A stretch of DNA of 64,000 bases from Oscillospiraceae bacterium (GTDB lineage: Bacteria > Bacillota > Clostridia > Oscillospirales > Oscillospiraceae): NCBI GenBank assembly GCA_009780235.1, contig WRAK01000012.1, positions 1 through 64,000 on the forward strand. The letters are read 5' to 3'. A model generated the notes under the pieces. It worked only from the letters and a program-made list of their open reading frames with translations. It ran no database searches and was not told the DNA's origin. Positions within the stretch are counted from its first letter, which is position 1; the number at the start of each line of letters is the position of its first letter. The translations under genes were made by a program, and so were the position numbers. Shown one piece after another: positions 54,079 through 63,367 of the stretch.

Positions 54079-54729
54079 CTATTTTGACGCCGGCGTAGTC
54101 CGACAATTTGATTGCAAAATAATGGACCCGTGACCTGAAAATTGAGCTGTAAATGCGGTCCAAAGGGTTCCCCTCTGTTGGAACGTTTGATATTGCAAGC
54201 CGGCAGACCAGGCGACTAAATGGTTTACATCCACATTGATCGTCTTTTGCCCGTTTAGATTAATTTTATGTAAGGTGCCGCAAGAATCTACAATACATGA
54301 CCCTGTTCCGGATGTTTGCAACACACAAATGGGGATACCTCCTGAAAATATGCCGGACCAAGTGGTTTGTATCACTTCAAAGCTAATTGCCATATCACAA
54401 GCTAAAAAGGCACCGCCTATCATTTTCCATTGTTGACCGGAAGCATCATCACAAAACAACTCAATGATATCTCCGGGAACACACGGCGCAACGGCAACTC
54501 TGGAAGGCTGTGTTCCTTGCACAACGGTTAATAATTTGTTCGCTCTGCTAAAAAATCCGATGCTTTTTCCGCCTGTTCTTTTTTGTCTTTGCGCATTCGT
54601 TAACGTTTCAAATGACAAAGTCGGATCTGAGTAAACCATGGTCCCCGGTTCTATGCAAATGGCTTCATTTTGAGTAAGCGATATTTCAATGACGGGGAAT
54701 GGTGCACCATATTTTTTCTCATAGTTCAT
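54079..54729 (-). CDS. AIM24-family protein
   Basis: 216 residues of beta-rich AIM24/DUF124 fold (EAICIEPGTMVYSDPTLSFET; GGAFLACDMAISFEV; VNHLVAWSAGLQYQ; GSIILQS). The family has no settled bacterial function. Sequence is AT-rich (22 of 60 bases G+C from 54241) against its neighbours. It forms an operon with the zinc-ribbon gene, and the pair looks recently acquired. Confidence 0.82.
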   Translation of the reverse strand: MNYEKKYGAPFPVIEISLTQNEAICIEPGTMVYSDPTLSFETLTNAQRQKRTGGKSIGFFSRANKLLTVVQGTQPSRVAVAPCVPGDIIELFCDDASGQQWKMIGGAFLACDMAISFEVIQTTWSGIFSGGIPICVLQTSGTGSCIVDSCGTLHKINLNGQKTINVDVNHLVAWSAGLQYQTFQQRGTLWTAFTAQFSGHGSIILQSNCRTTPASK

Positions 54730-55016
54730 ATTATTACGCTCCTTTTATTTTAAGATTAAATGCTCTTTAACACCTTGCCATAATTATCTTATATAATACC
54801 CGCATCTTTCCTGCTCGTCAACTGCAAGCTTGGTCATATGTAAAACGCTTGACCCCATCCGAGGAACACTCTATATGTATTCCAAAATTCATTTCCATTT
54901 CATACCAAAAAATCCAAGTCGCGAATTGGTCAAACAGATATAACATTCCAAGCGTAAACCAAGCGAAAAAAGCCATATTAAAAAGAGCCGAAAAGTGGCA
55001 CCAAGGAGGAAACATT

Positions 55017-56045
55017 TTGAAATTCAAGCGCGTATCGGCCATATTTATGGCCTTGATAATAGTAGCAGCCGCCGCACCGCACACATTGGCGGCCATGCCG
55101 ACAGAGCTCGTCCCCGTGGGGCGGACGGTGGGGATAGACATCAAATGCGACGGGGTCATGGTGGTGGCTCTGGGCGAAGTGGAGACGGAGAGCGGCTCCG
55201 TTGCCCCGGCAGCACAGGCGGGGCTTCTGCCCGGTGACGTGATTACGCAAGTGGGACAGAAGAAAATTTGTTCCGCGGCGGAATTTAAAGAGGCGATTAC
55301 AAATTCAGACGGCAAGACGGTGACGGTGCAAGTGACCCGCCCCGGCGAACAGAGACTCCGCTTCAATCTGACCCCGGCAAAAGACGAAGCGGGCGCATAT
55401 GAGCTGGGCCTTTGGCTCCGAGACGGCATGGCAGGCATCGGCACGGTGACTTTTTATGACCCCAAAAGCGGCATCTTCGGCGCACTCGGCCACGCCGTGA
55501 GCGACGTGGAGACGGGCTCCCTCATGCCGCTCGGCACGGGGTGTATCATGCCGGCCACGGTCACATCCGCCCGCCGCGGCGAGCCGGGCACGCCCGGCGA
55601 ACTCAAGGGCGAATTCCGGTTTGAGACCAAACTCGGCACGCTGTTTGCCAACACGCCCACGGGCATCTTCGGCCATGCGGCAGACAGTAAGACGCTGACC
55701 CGTGGCGAACCGCTCCCCATCGGCGGCGCAAAGGAGTTGGAACTGGGCGCGGCAAAAATCCTCGCCAACGTCTCCGGGACGGAGATTCGGGAATATGATA
55801 TTGAAATCTCCCGCATCTTTTCCGGCGGAGATGACAGGAATATGATGATTACGGTGACCGACCCCGCGCTCCTTGCGATAACGGGCGGTATCGTACAGGG
55901 CATGAGCGGCAGTCCGATTGTGCAGAACGGCAAGCTTGTGGGGGCTGTGACCCATGTGCTGATTAACAACCCCGAAAAGGGATATGGGGTGTCGATTGAC
56001 GGGATGTTGGCGAATGCGTATGCGAGCGCGGCGATGGCGGCGTAG
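55017..56045 (+). CDS. spoIVB: SpoIVB-type S55 peptidase with PDZ domain
   Basis: 342 residues: signal/anchor helix (about 6-28), PDZ domain (about 45-120, AGLLPGDVITQVGQKKI), and the S55 protease domain with FGALGHAVSD (His) and GIVQGMSGSPIVQNG (Ser). In Bacillus SpoIVB is secreted from the forespore and starts pro-sigma-K cleavage. This protein is shorter than Bacillus SpoIVB (about 425), mostly at the N terminus. TTG start 7 bases after AAGGAGG; the frame upstream is open but has no SD. TAG overlaps a GTAGGGG run. Confidence 0.9.
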   Translation: MKFKRVSAIFMALIIVAAAAPHTLAAMPTELVPVGRTVGIDIKCDGVMVVALGEVETESGSVAPAAQAGLLPGDVITQVGQKKICSAAEFKEAITNSDGKTVTVQVTRPGEQRLRFNLTPAKDEAGAYELGLWLRDGMAGIGTVTFYDPKSGIFGALGHAVSDVETGSLMPLGTGCIMPATVTSARRGEPGTPGELKGEFRFETKLGTLFANTPTGIFGHAADSKTLTRGEPLPIGGAKELELGAAKILANVSGTEIREYDIEISRIFSGGDDRNMMITVTDPALLAITGGIVQGMSGSPIVQNGKLVGAVTHVLINNPEKGYGVSIDGMLANAYASAAMAA

Positions 56046-56065
56046 GGGGGGATGGATGTGAGCGG

Positions 56066-56094
56066 AAACGCCTCGCGGGTGCGGGGCGTTTTTT
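56066..56094 (+). terminator. Terminator after spoIVB; rest of the gap to nadBC empty
   Basis: AAACGCC and GGCGTTT arms followed by T. The rest of the 239-base gap to nadBC holds GCCTGTCGGCAGGC (hairpin) and a CCCCGCCCCTAC repeat end, no gene. Confidence 0.7.
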
Positions 56095-56284
56095 GGGGGG
56101 TGGAGTTTTAGTTTTTTTATATGGTTTTGGGGGTTGTTTATACCTCGGTTTTGCCTGTCGGCAGGCGAAAACAACATAATGACAAGCAAAACCCCGCCCC
56201 TACAAAGAACACCCCCCAAACACCCAATATAGACATTCCCCCCTAATTCTGATACAATATCCCAAACCCATGGGAGCAACCACT

Positions 56285-58663
56285 ATGCGATACGCAGTCA
56301 GCAGCCACATTAAAATAGAAGAATACCTCGACTTCGACGTCGTCATCGTCGGCACGGGATTGGCGGGACTCTATACCGCCCTCCACACAGACAAAAACCG
56401 TTCCTGCTGCATCCTCACCAAGGAACGGTTGGATGATTCCAGCTCCTGGCTCGCCCAGGGCGGCATTGCCGCCGCGGTAGCGGATGACGACGCGCCCGGC
56501 CTCCATTCCAAAGACACCCTCATCGCCGGAGCGGGCCTGTGTGACGAAAAGGCCGTCAAGGTGTTGGTAGACGAAGGCCCGAACGACATCCGGACACTCC
56601 GCGCTATGCGCGTCCCCTTTGACCAAAACGAGCTGGGTGAATTGCTCATTGCACGGGAGGGCGGCCACCGCCGCCGCCGTGTTTTGCGCGCCGGGGGAGA
56701 TGCCACAGGGCGGGAAACGGTCAAAACCCTCGCCGCCCTCGCCGCCGAGCGGGAGAACATCACGCTCATGGGCCGCGCCTTTTTGGTAGACGTGCTCCTC
56801 GACGAAATCGGAGCCGTCTGCGGCGCACTCATCCACGCGCAGGGAGCTTATCGGGTGATTCGCACCCGCTTTTTGGTCATCGCCACAGGCGGCATCGGAC
56901 AGGTTTATCAGACGACTACGAACCCGGAAGTCGCAACAGGTGACGGGCTGGCCGCCGCCATGCGGGCAGGGGCGAAACTGGCCGATATGGAATTCATCCA
57001 GTTCCACCCCACGGGCCTTTGGAAAGAAAAGCAAAACGGACAAGCCTTCTTGGTCTCCGAAGCCCTCCGAGGCGAAGGTGCCGTCCTGCGCAACGCAGAC
57101 GGGACGGCCTTTATGGAGAACGCCCACGAGCTCAAAGACCTCGCCCCGCGGGATATTGTCGCGCGGGCAATCGTCAGCGAGATGGAACGTACGAGGGCAG
57201 ACCACGTATATCTCGATATCCGACATCTGGAGCGGGACTTTCTGCTGGAACGCTTCCCTACGATATTTAAGCAATGCCTTGAAGCGGGTATCGACATCAG
57301 CCGAGATTTGATTCCCGTTTCGCCCGTGCAGCACTACCTCATCGGCGGCATCGCCACAGACCTCTACGGATTGACCAACATCCCCGGCCTCTACGCCTGC
57401 GGAGAAGCGGCGTCAACGGGCGTACACGGAGCGAATCGTTTGGCGGCGAACTCGATGTTGGAGTGTCTGGTATTCGGGCGGCGGGTTGCGGAAAGCATGA
57501 ACCAAATTACAAATTGCAAATTACAATGCACAGATGACTATGTGCCGCCCATCCCGGCTCGCCCGGACTTCACCGTTGACGAGTCGGCCCTGCGCCGCCG
57601 TGTGCAGGAAATCATGCGCATCCACGGCTCCGTAGTCCGAAACGGTGCCGAGTTGACAGAAGCTTTAGCGGAAATCAGAGCAATTCGGCAGAAACTGGAA
57701 GCGGGCTTTGACAATCGGCGGGTGTATATTGAGCTTTTGAACATCGTCACCGTGGCCGAGGCAATTTTAGAGGGAGCCTTGCGCCGCACAGAGAGCGTGG
57801 GCGCACACTATCGGAGGGATTCGTTTATGGAGCTGCCGATTGGGACGGACGACCTGCTTCGCCGCGCCTTGGATGAAGACATCGGGGCGGGCGATATTAC
57901 CACATTGGCCTGCGTCTCGGCGGATGCCTTGTCACACGGCAGATTTGTGGCGAAAGAGCCGGGCGTGATTTGCGGTTTGGAGGTTTTGGCGCGGGTCTTT
58001 GCCCTGCTCGACCCCGCTGTCACCGTCACACCGCTGGCCGCCGACGGGGATAGGATGGAGACAGGGGCCGTGATTGCGGAAATCACCGGGCCGTCCCGTG
58101 CTGTTTTGCAGGGGGAGCGGCTCGCGCTCAACTTGCTCCAACGCCTGTCGGGCATCGCCGCAAGAACTGCCGAAGCCGTAGCCGAGGTGGCGGGGACGGG
58201 GGCCAAAATCCTCGACACCCGCAAGACCACGCCGGGTCTTCGCGCGTTGGAGAAGTACGCCGTCAAGACGGGCGGCGGGACAAACCACCGCTTCGGCCTG
58301 TTCGACGCCGTGTTGATTAAGGACAACCACATCGCCGCTGCGGGCGGTATCACCGCCGCCGTGGATGCCGTGCGCCGAAGCGGCCTCGCCGACACGGTAC
58401 GCGTCGAGGTGGAAACGACAAGTCTCGCAGAAGTCGAAGAAGCCCTCGCCGTCGGAGCGGACATCATCATGCTCGACAATATGGACTGTGCCATGATGCG
58501 GGATGCCGTCCGCCTGATTGCGGGCAGGGCAAAGACCGAAGCCTCCGGCAACATGGGCGAACGCGGTCTCCGAGAGGTGGCCGAGACAGGCGTAGATTAC
58601 ATCTCCATCGGCGCGCTGACACATACCGTGCGGGCAATGGATATTAGTTTGAAGTTTGATTGA
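56285..58663 (+). CDS. nadBC: Fused L-aspartate oxidase / quinolinate phosphoribosyltransferase
   Basis: One 792-residue frame holds two NAD-biosynthesis enzymes. Residues about 1-514 are NadB: FAD motif DVVIVGTGLAGLYTAL, SSSWLAQGGIAAA, GGIGQVYQTTTNP, GEAASTGVHGANRLAANSMLE. Residues about 515-792 are NadC: ALDEDIGAGDITT, ERLALNLLQRLSGIA, DTRKTTPGLRALEKYAV, IKDNHI, SGNMGERGL. The junction falls at ATG 57827, preceded by GGAGGG 8 bases upstream, so NadC might also start on its own. ATG at 56285 follows GGGAG. NadA is not in the window. Confidence 0.94.
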   Translation: MRYAVSSHIKIEEYLDFDVVIVGTGLAGLYTALHTDKNRSCCILTKERLDDSSSWLAQGGIAAAVADDDAPGLHSKDTLIAGAGLCDEKAVKVLVDEGPNDIRTLRAMRVPFDQNELGELLIAREGGHRRRRVLRAGGDATGRETVKTLAALAAERENITLMGRAFLVDVLLDEIGAVCGALIHAQGAYRVIRTRFLVIATGGIGQVYQTTTNPEVATGDGLAAAMRAGAKLADMEFIQFHPTGLWKEKQNGQAFLVSEALRGEGAVLRNADGTAFMENAHELKDLAPRDIVARAIVSEMERTRADHVYLDIRHLERDFLLERFPTIFKQCLEAGIDISRDLIPVSPVQHYLIGGIATDLYGLTNIPGLYACGEAASTGVHGANRLAANSMLECLVFGRRVAESMNQITNCKLQCTDDYVPPIPARPDFTVDESALRRRVQEIMRIHGSVVRNGAELTEALAEIRAIRQKLEAGFDNRRVYIELLNIVTVAEAILEGALRRTESVGAHYRRDSFMELPIGTDDLLRRALDEDIGAGDITTLACVSADALSHGRFVAKEPGVICGLEVLARVFALLDPAVTVTPLAADGDRMETGAVIAEITGPSRAVLQGERLALNLLQRLSGIAARTAEAVAEVAGTGAKILDTRKTTPGLRALEKYAVKTGGGTNHRFGLFDAVLIKDNHIAAAGGITAAVDAVRRSGLADTVRVEVETTSLAEVEEALAVGADIIMLDNMDCAMMRDAVRLIAGRAKTEASGNMGERGLREVAETGVDYISIGALTHTVRAMDISLKFD

Positions 58664-58692
58664 ATGCAGAATTAAGGACAAGGGATTTATGT

Positions 58693-58920
58693 ATGGGAAC
58701 ATTTGAGACGGATATTAACATACAGACTTTGATTGGGCTGTTTTTTTTAGTTTTTTGCTTGGTCATCGGGGTGTTCGGGTTTTTGCTTTGGCGGTTTCGA
58801 TTTCTCGACGGCAAGAGTTTTTACTTCAGCCGCGGACTTGGAATCGGGCTGATTGTAGGGAGCAGCATTTTGGCTGTTGCGGCGGTTCTGATGCTCATCT
58901 ATGTGCGAGTGATGTTGTAG
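58693..58920 (+). CDS. Small two-helix membrane protein, unknown
   Basis: 75 residues: helix 1 about 12-34 (LIGLFFLVFCLVIGVFGFLL), helix 2 about 48-72, with a short charged loop. No family recognised. Start at 58693 after AGGGA. It follows nadBC by 29 bases, perhaps co-transcribed. TAG from the next repeat. Confidence 0.65.
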   Translation: MGTFETDINIQTLIGLFFLVFCLVIGVFGFLLWRFRFLDGKSFYFSRGLGIGLIVGSSILAVAAVLMLIYVRVML

Positions 58921-58945
58921 GGGCGGCCTCCTGCGTGGCCGCCCT
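58917..58945. repeat. Single module, GGCCTCCTGCGTGGCC type
   Basis: GTAGGGGCGGCC followed by GGCCGCCC. Supplies the TAG of the small membrane gene. Confidence 0.75.
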
Positions 58946-58950
58946 TTGCC

Positions 58951-59022
58951 TGTCATTCTGAGCGCAGCGAAGAATCTTAGCCGCCCTGCAAATAAAGATT
59001 CTTCGCTGCGCTCAGAATGACA
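58951..59022. repeat. 28-bp perfect inverted repeat, TGTCATTCTGAGCGCAGCG type
   Basis: Arms at 58951-58978 and 58995-59022 are exact complements. This TGTCATTCTGAGCGCAGCGA sequence is widely scattered in bacterial genomes (established observation). Confidence 0.9.
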
Positions 59023-59035
59023 AAGGAACGTAAAT

Positions 59036-59119
59036 GTAGGGGCGCGCATTGCGCGCCCGCACGTTTCGGTCTGCAAAACGGATCAAAAAAGGATGCGGAC
59101 GGCCAATGGCCGCCCCTAC
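59036..59119. repeat. Chimeric palindromic pair
   Basis: The left half carries CGCGCATTGCGCG and the right half GGCCAATGGCC. The two halves belong to different palindrome types. Confidence 0.85.
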
Positions 59120-59146
59120 AACGCCCGCCGAAACATAGCCGCACAA

Positions 59147-59170
59147 GGCGGATATGGAATCCGCCCCTAC
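59147..59170. repeat. GGATATGGAATCC half-element at the yitT stop
   Basis: Ends CCGCCCCTAC. It supplies the TAG of the minus-strand YitT gene. Confidence 0.8.
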
Positions 59171-60006
59171 ACGCTCCCCGACTCATACGTAAACCCTTTT
59201 CCATGCACATCCGTTACCGTATCGGTAATCATAAACGCCTCTCTGTCATGCCGTCCCACAATCGCAAGGAGTTCCTGATAATTTTTTCCGTCTAAGGTTA
59301 CCATGAGCATCTGCCGCGGTTCCCGCTCGTACGCACCGATGACTGGGACGAGGGTCACGCCCCGTCCGATTTTGGTCAGAATATCCGCCGTGATGGTCTC
59401 ATTGTGCTCGCTGATGATGTAGACCATTTTCTTTTTGTTCGTCCCGCTCTCGATGTAGCTCATGGTGAGGGAGGTGATGAGAATTGAGAAAATCGCATAA
59501 AAAAATGAGTCCACGCTGAACACAAACAGACTGAGCAGTACAACTGCACCGTCGGAGAGGAACAGGCCGATGGACGTGTTGAGGTTGAAATATTTCTTGA
59601 AAATCAAGGGCGGTACGGCGGTTCCGCCGGAAGATGCGCGGTTAGCGTAGAGAATCGACACCGCCACGCCGAACAGAACGCTACCCGCCACCATGGAGAG
59701 CATGGGGTCGGTGATGAGCATTTCCTTGGGAATAAAGCGCAGGAATATCGGCAAAAACACCGCTCCAACTGCCGTGTTGAGAAACACCTCCCGCCCGAGC
59801 AGAACCAGCGCAAGGGCGAGGATGAGGGCGTTTGCGGCCAACACCGTAATTGAGCGATCGAAGGTGAACCAGTTCTCTAAAATGATGGCAAGCCCTGTAA
59901 TCCCCCCCGCGGCGATGGCGTGGGGGCCGAGGAACATGTTGACGCAAAAGGCAATGATGCCGATAGCGAATATGATGGTTGCGAATTTTTTGATGTGGGT
60001 TATCAT
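59167..60006 (-). CDS. YitT-family membrane protein (DUF161 + DUF2179)
   Basis: 279 residues with five to six helices, the family phrases FLGPHAIAAGGITGLAIIL and SSGGTAVPPLIFKKYFNLNTSIGLFLSDG, and a cytoplasmic C-terminal DUF2179 domain (YIISEHNETITADILTKIGRGVT). Function undefined, seen in Firmicutes in several paralogues. The start at 60006 is chosen by homology. The SD is weak. Confidence 0.87.
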   Translation of the reverse strand: MITHIKKFATIIFAIGIIAFCVNMFLGPHAIAAGGITGLAIILENWFTFDRSITVLAANALILALALVLLGREVFLNTAVGAVFLPIFLRFIPKEMLITDPMLSMVAGSVLFGVAVSILYANRASSGGTAVPPLIFKKYFNLNTSIGLFLSDGAVVLLSLFVFSVDSFFYAIFSILITSLTMSYIESGTNKKKMVYIISEHNETITADILTKIGRGVTLVPVIGAYEREPRQMLMVTLDGKNYQELLAIVGRHDREAFMITDTVTDVHGKGFTYESGSV

Positions 60007-60054
60007 GTTGTTAGTTTGCCCGGATTTGCGGAAAAATAACGGGCGAACGCAAAT

Positions 60055-60081
60055 GTAGGGGCGATTGTTAATCGCCCCTAC
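60055..60081. repeat. Single module, CGATTGTTAATCG type
   Basis: GTAGGGGCGATTGTTAATCG followed by CCCCTAC. Confidence 0.85.
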
Positions 60082-60106
60082 AAAGTCAATGGCAAAGAGT
60101 AACAAG

Positions 60107-60514
60107 CTACAACGACCGCAAATACCCCTCCAAAATCAAACCGGCGGCCACGGCATCCAGTACCTGCTTTTTCTTCTTCCCCCGCTTGCCGATACCCATC
60201 AGAATATTGTCTGCTTCTGCCGTCGTGCGCCGCTCGTCCCAGAGCGTAACGGGCGCATCGGTCAAGGCTTCCAACCGCGCTTTAAACGCCTCGCTCTTCT
60301 CTGCCCGAGGGCCGAGGGTGCCGTCCATGTTCTTGGGATACCCCAAAACCAACCGCGCCACACCCCGCTCCGCCGCCGCTCCGACGATAGTTTCGGCCAG
60401 CCGCTCCATATTCCGTTCCGTGACCGTCCAAGCCTCGCCGGTCAGCGTGCCCGTGGGGTCAGACACGGCGAGCCCCGTGCGGACATCACCGAGGTCGATT
60501 GCCATAATGCGCAT
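60107..60514 (-). CDS. ruvX: Putative Holliday junction resolvase / pre-16S rRNA nuclease (YqgF)
   Basis: 135 residues, RNase H-like fold. AIDLGDVRTGLAVSD (first Asp), LVLGYPKNMDGT, and DERRTTAEA plus VLDAVAAGLILEGYL (later acids). YqgF matures the 16S 5' end in E. coli, and the resolvase role is older annotation. ATG is preceded by GGAGGG. It stands alone between repeats. Confidence 0.93.
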   Translation of the reverse strand: MRIMAIDLGDVRTGLAVSDPTGTLTGEAWTVTERNMERLAETIVGAAAERGVARLVLGYPKNMDGTLGPRAEKSEAFKARLEALTDAPVTLWDERRTTAEADNILMGIGKRGKKKKQVLDAVAAGLILEGYLRSL

Positions 60515-60533
60515 GTGAAAACCCTCCTATATT

Positions 60534-60559
60534 GTAGGGGCGAAAAACCCCGCCCCTAC
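60534..60559. repeat. Single module in the ruvX leader
   Basis: GTAGGGGCGAAAAACCCCGC followed by CCCTAC. Confidence 0.75.
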
Positions 60560-60589
60560 AAGTTTACCTGAAACCTCTCTCTTTTTCAA

Positions 60590-60618
60590 TTGAATTTTTG
60601 CAGGATTCACGATATAAT
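60590..60618 (+). promoter_or_regulatory. Promoter and hairpin-rich leader of murD
   Basis: TTGAAT (60590-60595), 17 bases, TATAAT (60613-60618). The leader to 60781 contains GTCACTAGCGTGAC (60681-60694), TGGCGATTTTCAATCGCCA (60697-60715) and a 10-bp CATTCAAACT/AGTTTGAATG hairpin (60716-60737). Confidence 0.75.
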
Positions 60619-60781
60619 AGCCGCACGCCGTTAGCGGCATCAAAGATGCCGACGGCTGAGCGAACATTGATGGCTGATTTGTCACTAGCGTGACTATGGC
60701 GATTTTCAATCGCCACATTCAAACTGAAGTTTGAATGAAATCATGATATAATGATTCGATACAAGAGCGAGGTGACTTTGC

Positions 60782-62167
60782 ATGAACAGCAAATTACAAG
60801 GATACTTAGAAACCCAACGGGGCAAACGCGTGGTTGTGATCGGCATCGGGGTGAGCAATACACTCCTTATCCGCCTCTTGGCCGGAGCGGGTGCAATCGT
60901 GACGGCTTGCGACAAAATGGAGCGGGAGGACTTAGGCCCCTTGGCGGACGAGCTGGAGGGTCTCGGCGTCACGCTTCGATTGGGGCAGGACTACTTGGAC
61001 GGATTGGAGGCAGACACCGTATTCCGTTCCCCTGGCATCCGTCCCGACGTGCCGGGGATAGCCGACTTAGTGCGCCGCGGGGCGACGCTGACCTCTGAAA
61101 TGGAGGCGTTTTTGGCCCTCTGCCCCTGCCCCGTCATCGGCGTGACGGGGAGTGACGGCAAGACCACCACCACGACCATCATCGCACGGCTCCTTGAGGA
61201 AGCGGGCTATACCGTCCACCTCGGCGGCAACATCGGGCGGCCGCTTTTGCCCGATGTAGACGGCATGGGCGAGGGCGACATCTGCGTGGTGGAGATGAGT
61301 TCTTTCCAACTCATGACCATCCGCCAAAGTCCGCAGATCGCCGTTGTGACCAACATGTTCCCCAACCATTTGGACGTCCACAAGGACATGGCCGAGTACA
61401 TCGCCGCCAAGGAGAACATCTATCTCTACCAGAGCGAGACCGACAGGCTCGTGACGAACTACGACAACGAAGTCACCATCCACTTCGGCCCGAAAGCACG
61501 GGGACGTGTGACATGGTTCAGCCGCAGCACCAAACTGGACGAGGGCTTCTTCCTGCTCGAAGGCACGCTCTGGATGGCGAGAGACGGCAAGGAGACGGCC
61601 ATCATTCGCCGTAGTGACATCGCCCTGCCCGGCATCCACAACGTGGACAACTACCTCGCCGCTTTCGCCGCAACGGAGGGCTTAGTGGCTCCGGAGATTT
61701 GGCGGCGTGTAGCCTCGGAGTTTGCGGGCGTGGAGCACCGCATTGAGTTCGTCCGAGCCTTGGACGGCGTGACGTATTACAACGACTCCATCGCATCCTC
61801 CCCCACGCGGACGATTGCGGGCTTACAGTCTTTCGACCAGAAAGTAATCCTCATCGCCGGGGGCTATGACAAGCAAATCCCCTTTGACACCTTGGGTGAG
61901 GAGATTAACCTACGCGTGCGCCGCCTCATCCTCACGGGACACACGGCGGAGAAAATCAAAGACAGCGTAGAACAGGCACCGGGCGCACAGGAGAGTACGC
62001 TGGAGATTGAAGTCTGCGAAACCCTCGCCGATGCCGTCACCGCCGCCCGTCGCGTGGCGGAAGACGGGGATGTCGTGATTTTGTCCCCCGCCTGTGCGTC
62101 GTTTGACCAATTTAAAAACTTCGACGAACGCGGCAAGACGTTTAAACGGTTGGTTGAGGAGTTGTAG
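60782..62167 (+). CDS. murD: UDP-N-acetylmuramoyl-L-alanine:D-glutamate ligase
   Basis: 461 residues. N-terminal Rossmann domain (KRVVVIGIGVSNTLLIRLL), ATP-binding GVTGSDGKTTTTTI (about 118-131), NMFPNHLDVHKDMAEYI, and the C-terminal ligase domain (GVEHRIEFV; NDSIASSPTRTIAGLQSF). Adds D-Glu to the peptidoglycan precursor. It stands outside the usual dcw cluster. GAGGTG before the ATG. TAG from the next repeat. Confidence 0.95.
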   Translation: MNSKLQGYLETQRGKRVVVIGIGVSNTLLIRLLAGAGAIVTACDKMEREDLGPLADELEGLGVTLRLGQDYLDGLEADTVFRSPGIRPDVPGIADLVRRGATLTSEMEAFLALCPCPVIGVTGSDGKTTTTTIIARLLEEAGYTVHLGGNIGRPLLPDVDGMGEGDICVVEMSSFQLMTIRQSPQIAVVTNMFPNHLDVHKDMAEYIAAKENIYLYQSETDRLVTNYDNEVTIHFGPKARGRVTWFSRSTKLDEGFFLLEGTLWMARDGKETAIIRRSDIALPGIHNVDNYLAAFAATEGLVAPEIWRRVASEFAGVEHRIEFVRALDGVTYYNDSIASSPTRTIAGLQSFDQKVILIAGGYDKQIPFDTLGEEINLRVRRLILTGHTAEKIKDSVEQAPGAQESTLEIEVCETLADAVTAARRVAEDGDVVILSPACASFDQFKNFDERGKTFKRLVEEL

Positions 62168-62324
62168 GGGCGGCATTCTGCCGCCCGAGCCTTGCCCCGT
62201 AGGGCGCGATGTCCTCATCGCGCCGGATGCCACCATAGGAACGATGCACGGCGCGATGAGGACATCGCGCCCTACGAAAGCGAATTCGTTACCTAAAGTG
62301 CGGACGGCCAATGGCCGCTCCTAC
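62164..62324. repeat. Three palindromic elements between murD and the M42 gene
   Basis: A single GGCATTCTGCC module (62164-62188), a long pair with CGATGTCCTCATCG (62199-62275, 17-base words), and a lone GGCCAATGGCC half (62301-62324). Confidence 0.88.
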
Positions 62325-62359
62325 ACCATCGCCCACGGGTCCCGAAAGGAGAACATCCC

Positions 62360-63367
62360 ATGTTACACCACCTGAAAAACCTATGCGCCCTGCCCGGTGT
62401 GTCCGGGGATGAGGCCGCCGTGCGGGATTACATCCTCGCCGCCGTCCGCCCCCACGCTGCACCCGTAGTGGACACGCTTGGCAACATCCTCATCGCGAAA
62501 AAAGGTATGCGCAACCCCGGAAAGACCGTTCTGCTCACCGCACACATGGACGAGGTGGGGTTTGTCATCATGTCCGTTACGTCCGAGGGTTGGCTGCGGT
62601 TTGCCCCCGTGGGCGGCGTTGACCGGCGGGTGATTCTCGGCGCGCGGCTCCGCATTGGGCCAAATGGTGTGCCGGGGATAGTCGGGCTGAAGCCCGTCCA
62701 CCTTACCACCGCAGAGGAACGGGGGCATGTGCCGGAGCCGGACACGCTTTACATAGACATCGGCGCATCGACCGCCGAGGAGGCAAAGACACTCGTCGCC
62801 CCGGGCGACACGGCCTGTTTCGACAGTCCGCCCTTTGAGATGGGACATCGGCTCGCGGCCAAAGCAATAGACAACCGCGTGGGCTGTGCGGTACTTTTGC
62901 AGCTCATCGAGGAAGATTTGCCCATAGATGTCCACATCGCCTTCACCGTGCAGGAAGAGGTGGGGTCACGGGGCGCACAGACGGCGAGTTTCCAAGTGCA
63001 GCCGGACGTGGCTCTCATCATAGAGAGCACCACGGCGGCGGATTTGCCGGGCGTACCGGAGGACAAGCAGGTCTGCCGCTTGGGCGGCGGTGTGGTTGTG
63101 CCGTTTATGGACGGCAGTACGATTTATGACCGTGGGCTGTACACGCAGATTACAACGCTGGCAACGCGGCTCGGCATCCCGTGGCAGACGAAGAGCCTAA
63201 TCGCAGGCGGCACGGACGCGTCTGGTGTTCAGCGTGCGGGCGGCGGCGTGCGCGTGGCGGCCTTGGCGGCTCCGGCACGGAATTTGCATGCGGGATATAG
63301 CGTGGCGGATGTGCGGGATGTGGTGTGCGTGGCGGAGCTTGCGCGTGCGGTGTTGGGAGAGGTGTGA
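62360..63367 (+). CDS. M42-family metallo-aminopeptidase
   Basis: 335 residues. Zinc ligands in LLTAHMDEVGFV, KAIDNRVGCAV, FTVQEEVGSRG (Glu pair) and NLHAGYSVADV. The family (PepA/YsdC/TET) forms large cytoplasmic shells and trims peptides. Substrate preference is not readable. AAAGGAG before the ATG. Its last bases overlap the next start. Confidence 0.92.
   Translation: MLHHLKNLCALPGVSGDEAAVRDYILAAVRPHAAPVVDTLGNILIAKKGMRNPGKTVLLTAHMDEVGFVIMSVTSEGWLRFAPVGGVDRRVILGARLRIGPNGVPGIVGLKPVHLTTAEERGHVPEPDTLYIDIGASTAEEAKTLVAPGDTACFDSPPFEMGHRLAAKAIDNRVGCAVLLQLIEEDLPIDVHIAFTVQEEVGSRGAQTASFQVQPDVALIIESTTAADLPGVPEDKQVCRLGGGVVVPFMDGSTIYDRGLYTQITTLATRLGIPWQTKSLIAGGTDASGVQRAGGGVRVAALAAPARNLHAGYSVADVRDVVCVAELARAVLGEV

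Noticed and set aside
58951-59022. Terminator or new element at TGTCATTCTGAGCG inverted repeat
   Set aside because: This sequence is a well-known scattered repeat in bacterial genomes, so it is listed as a repeat without novelty.
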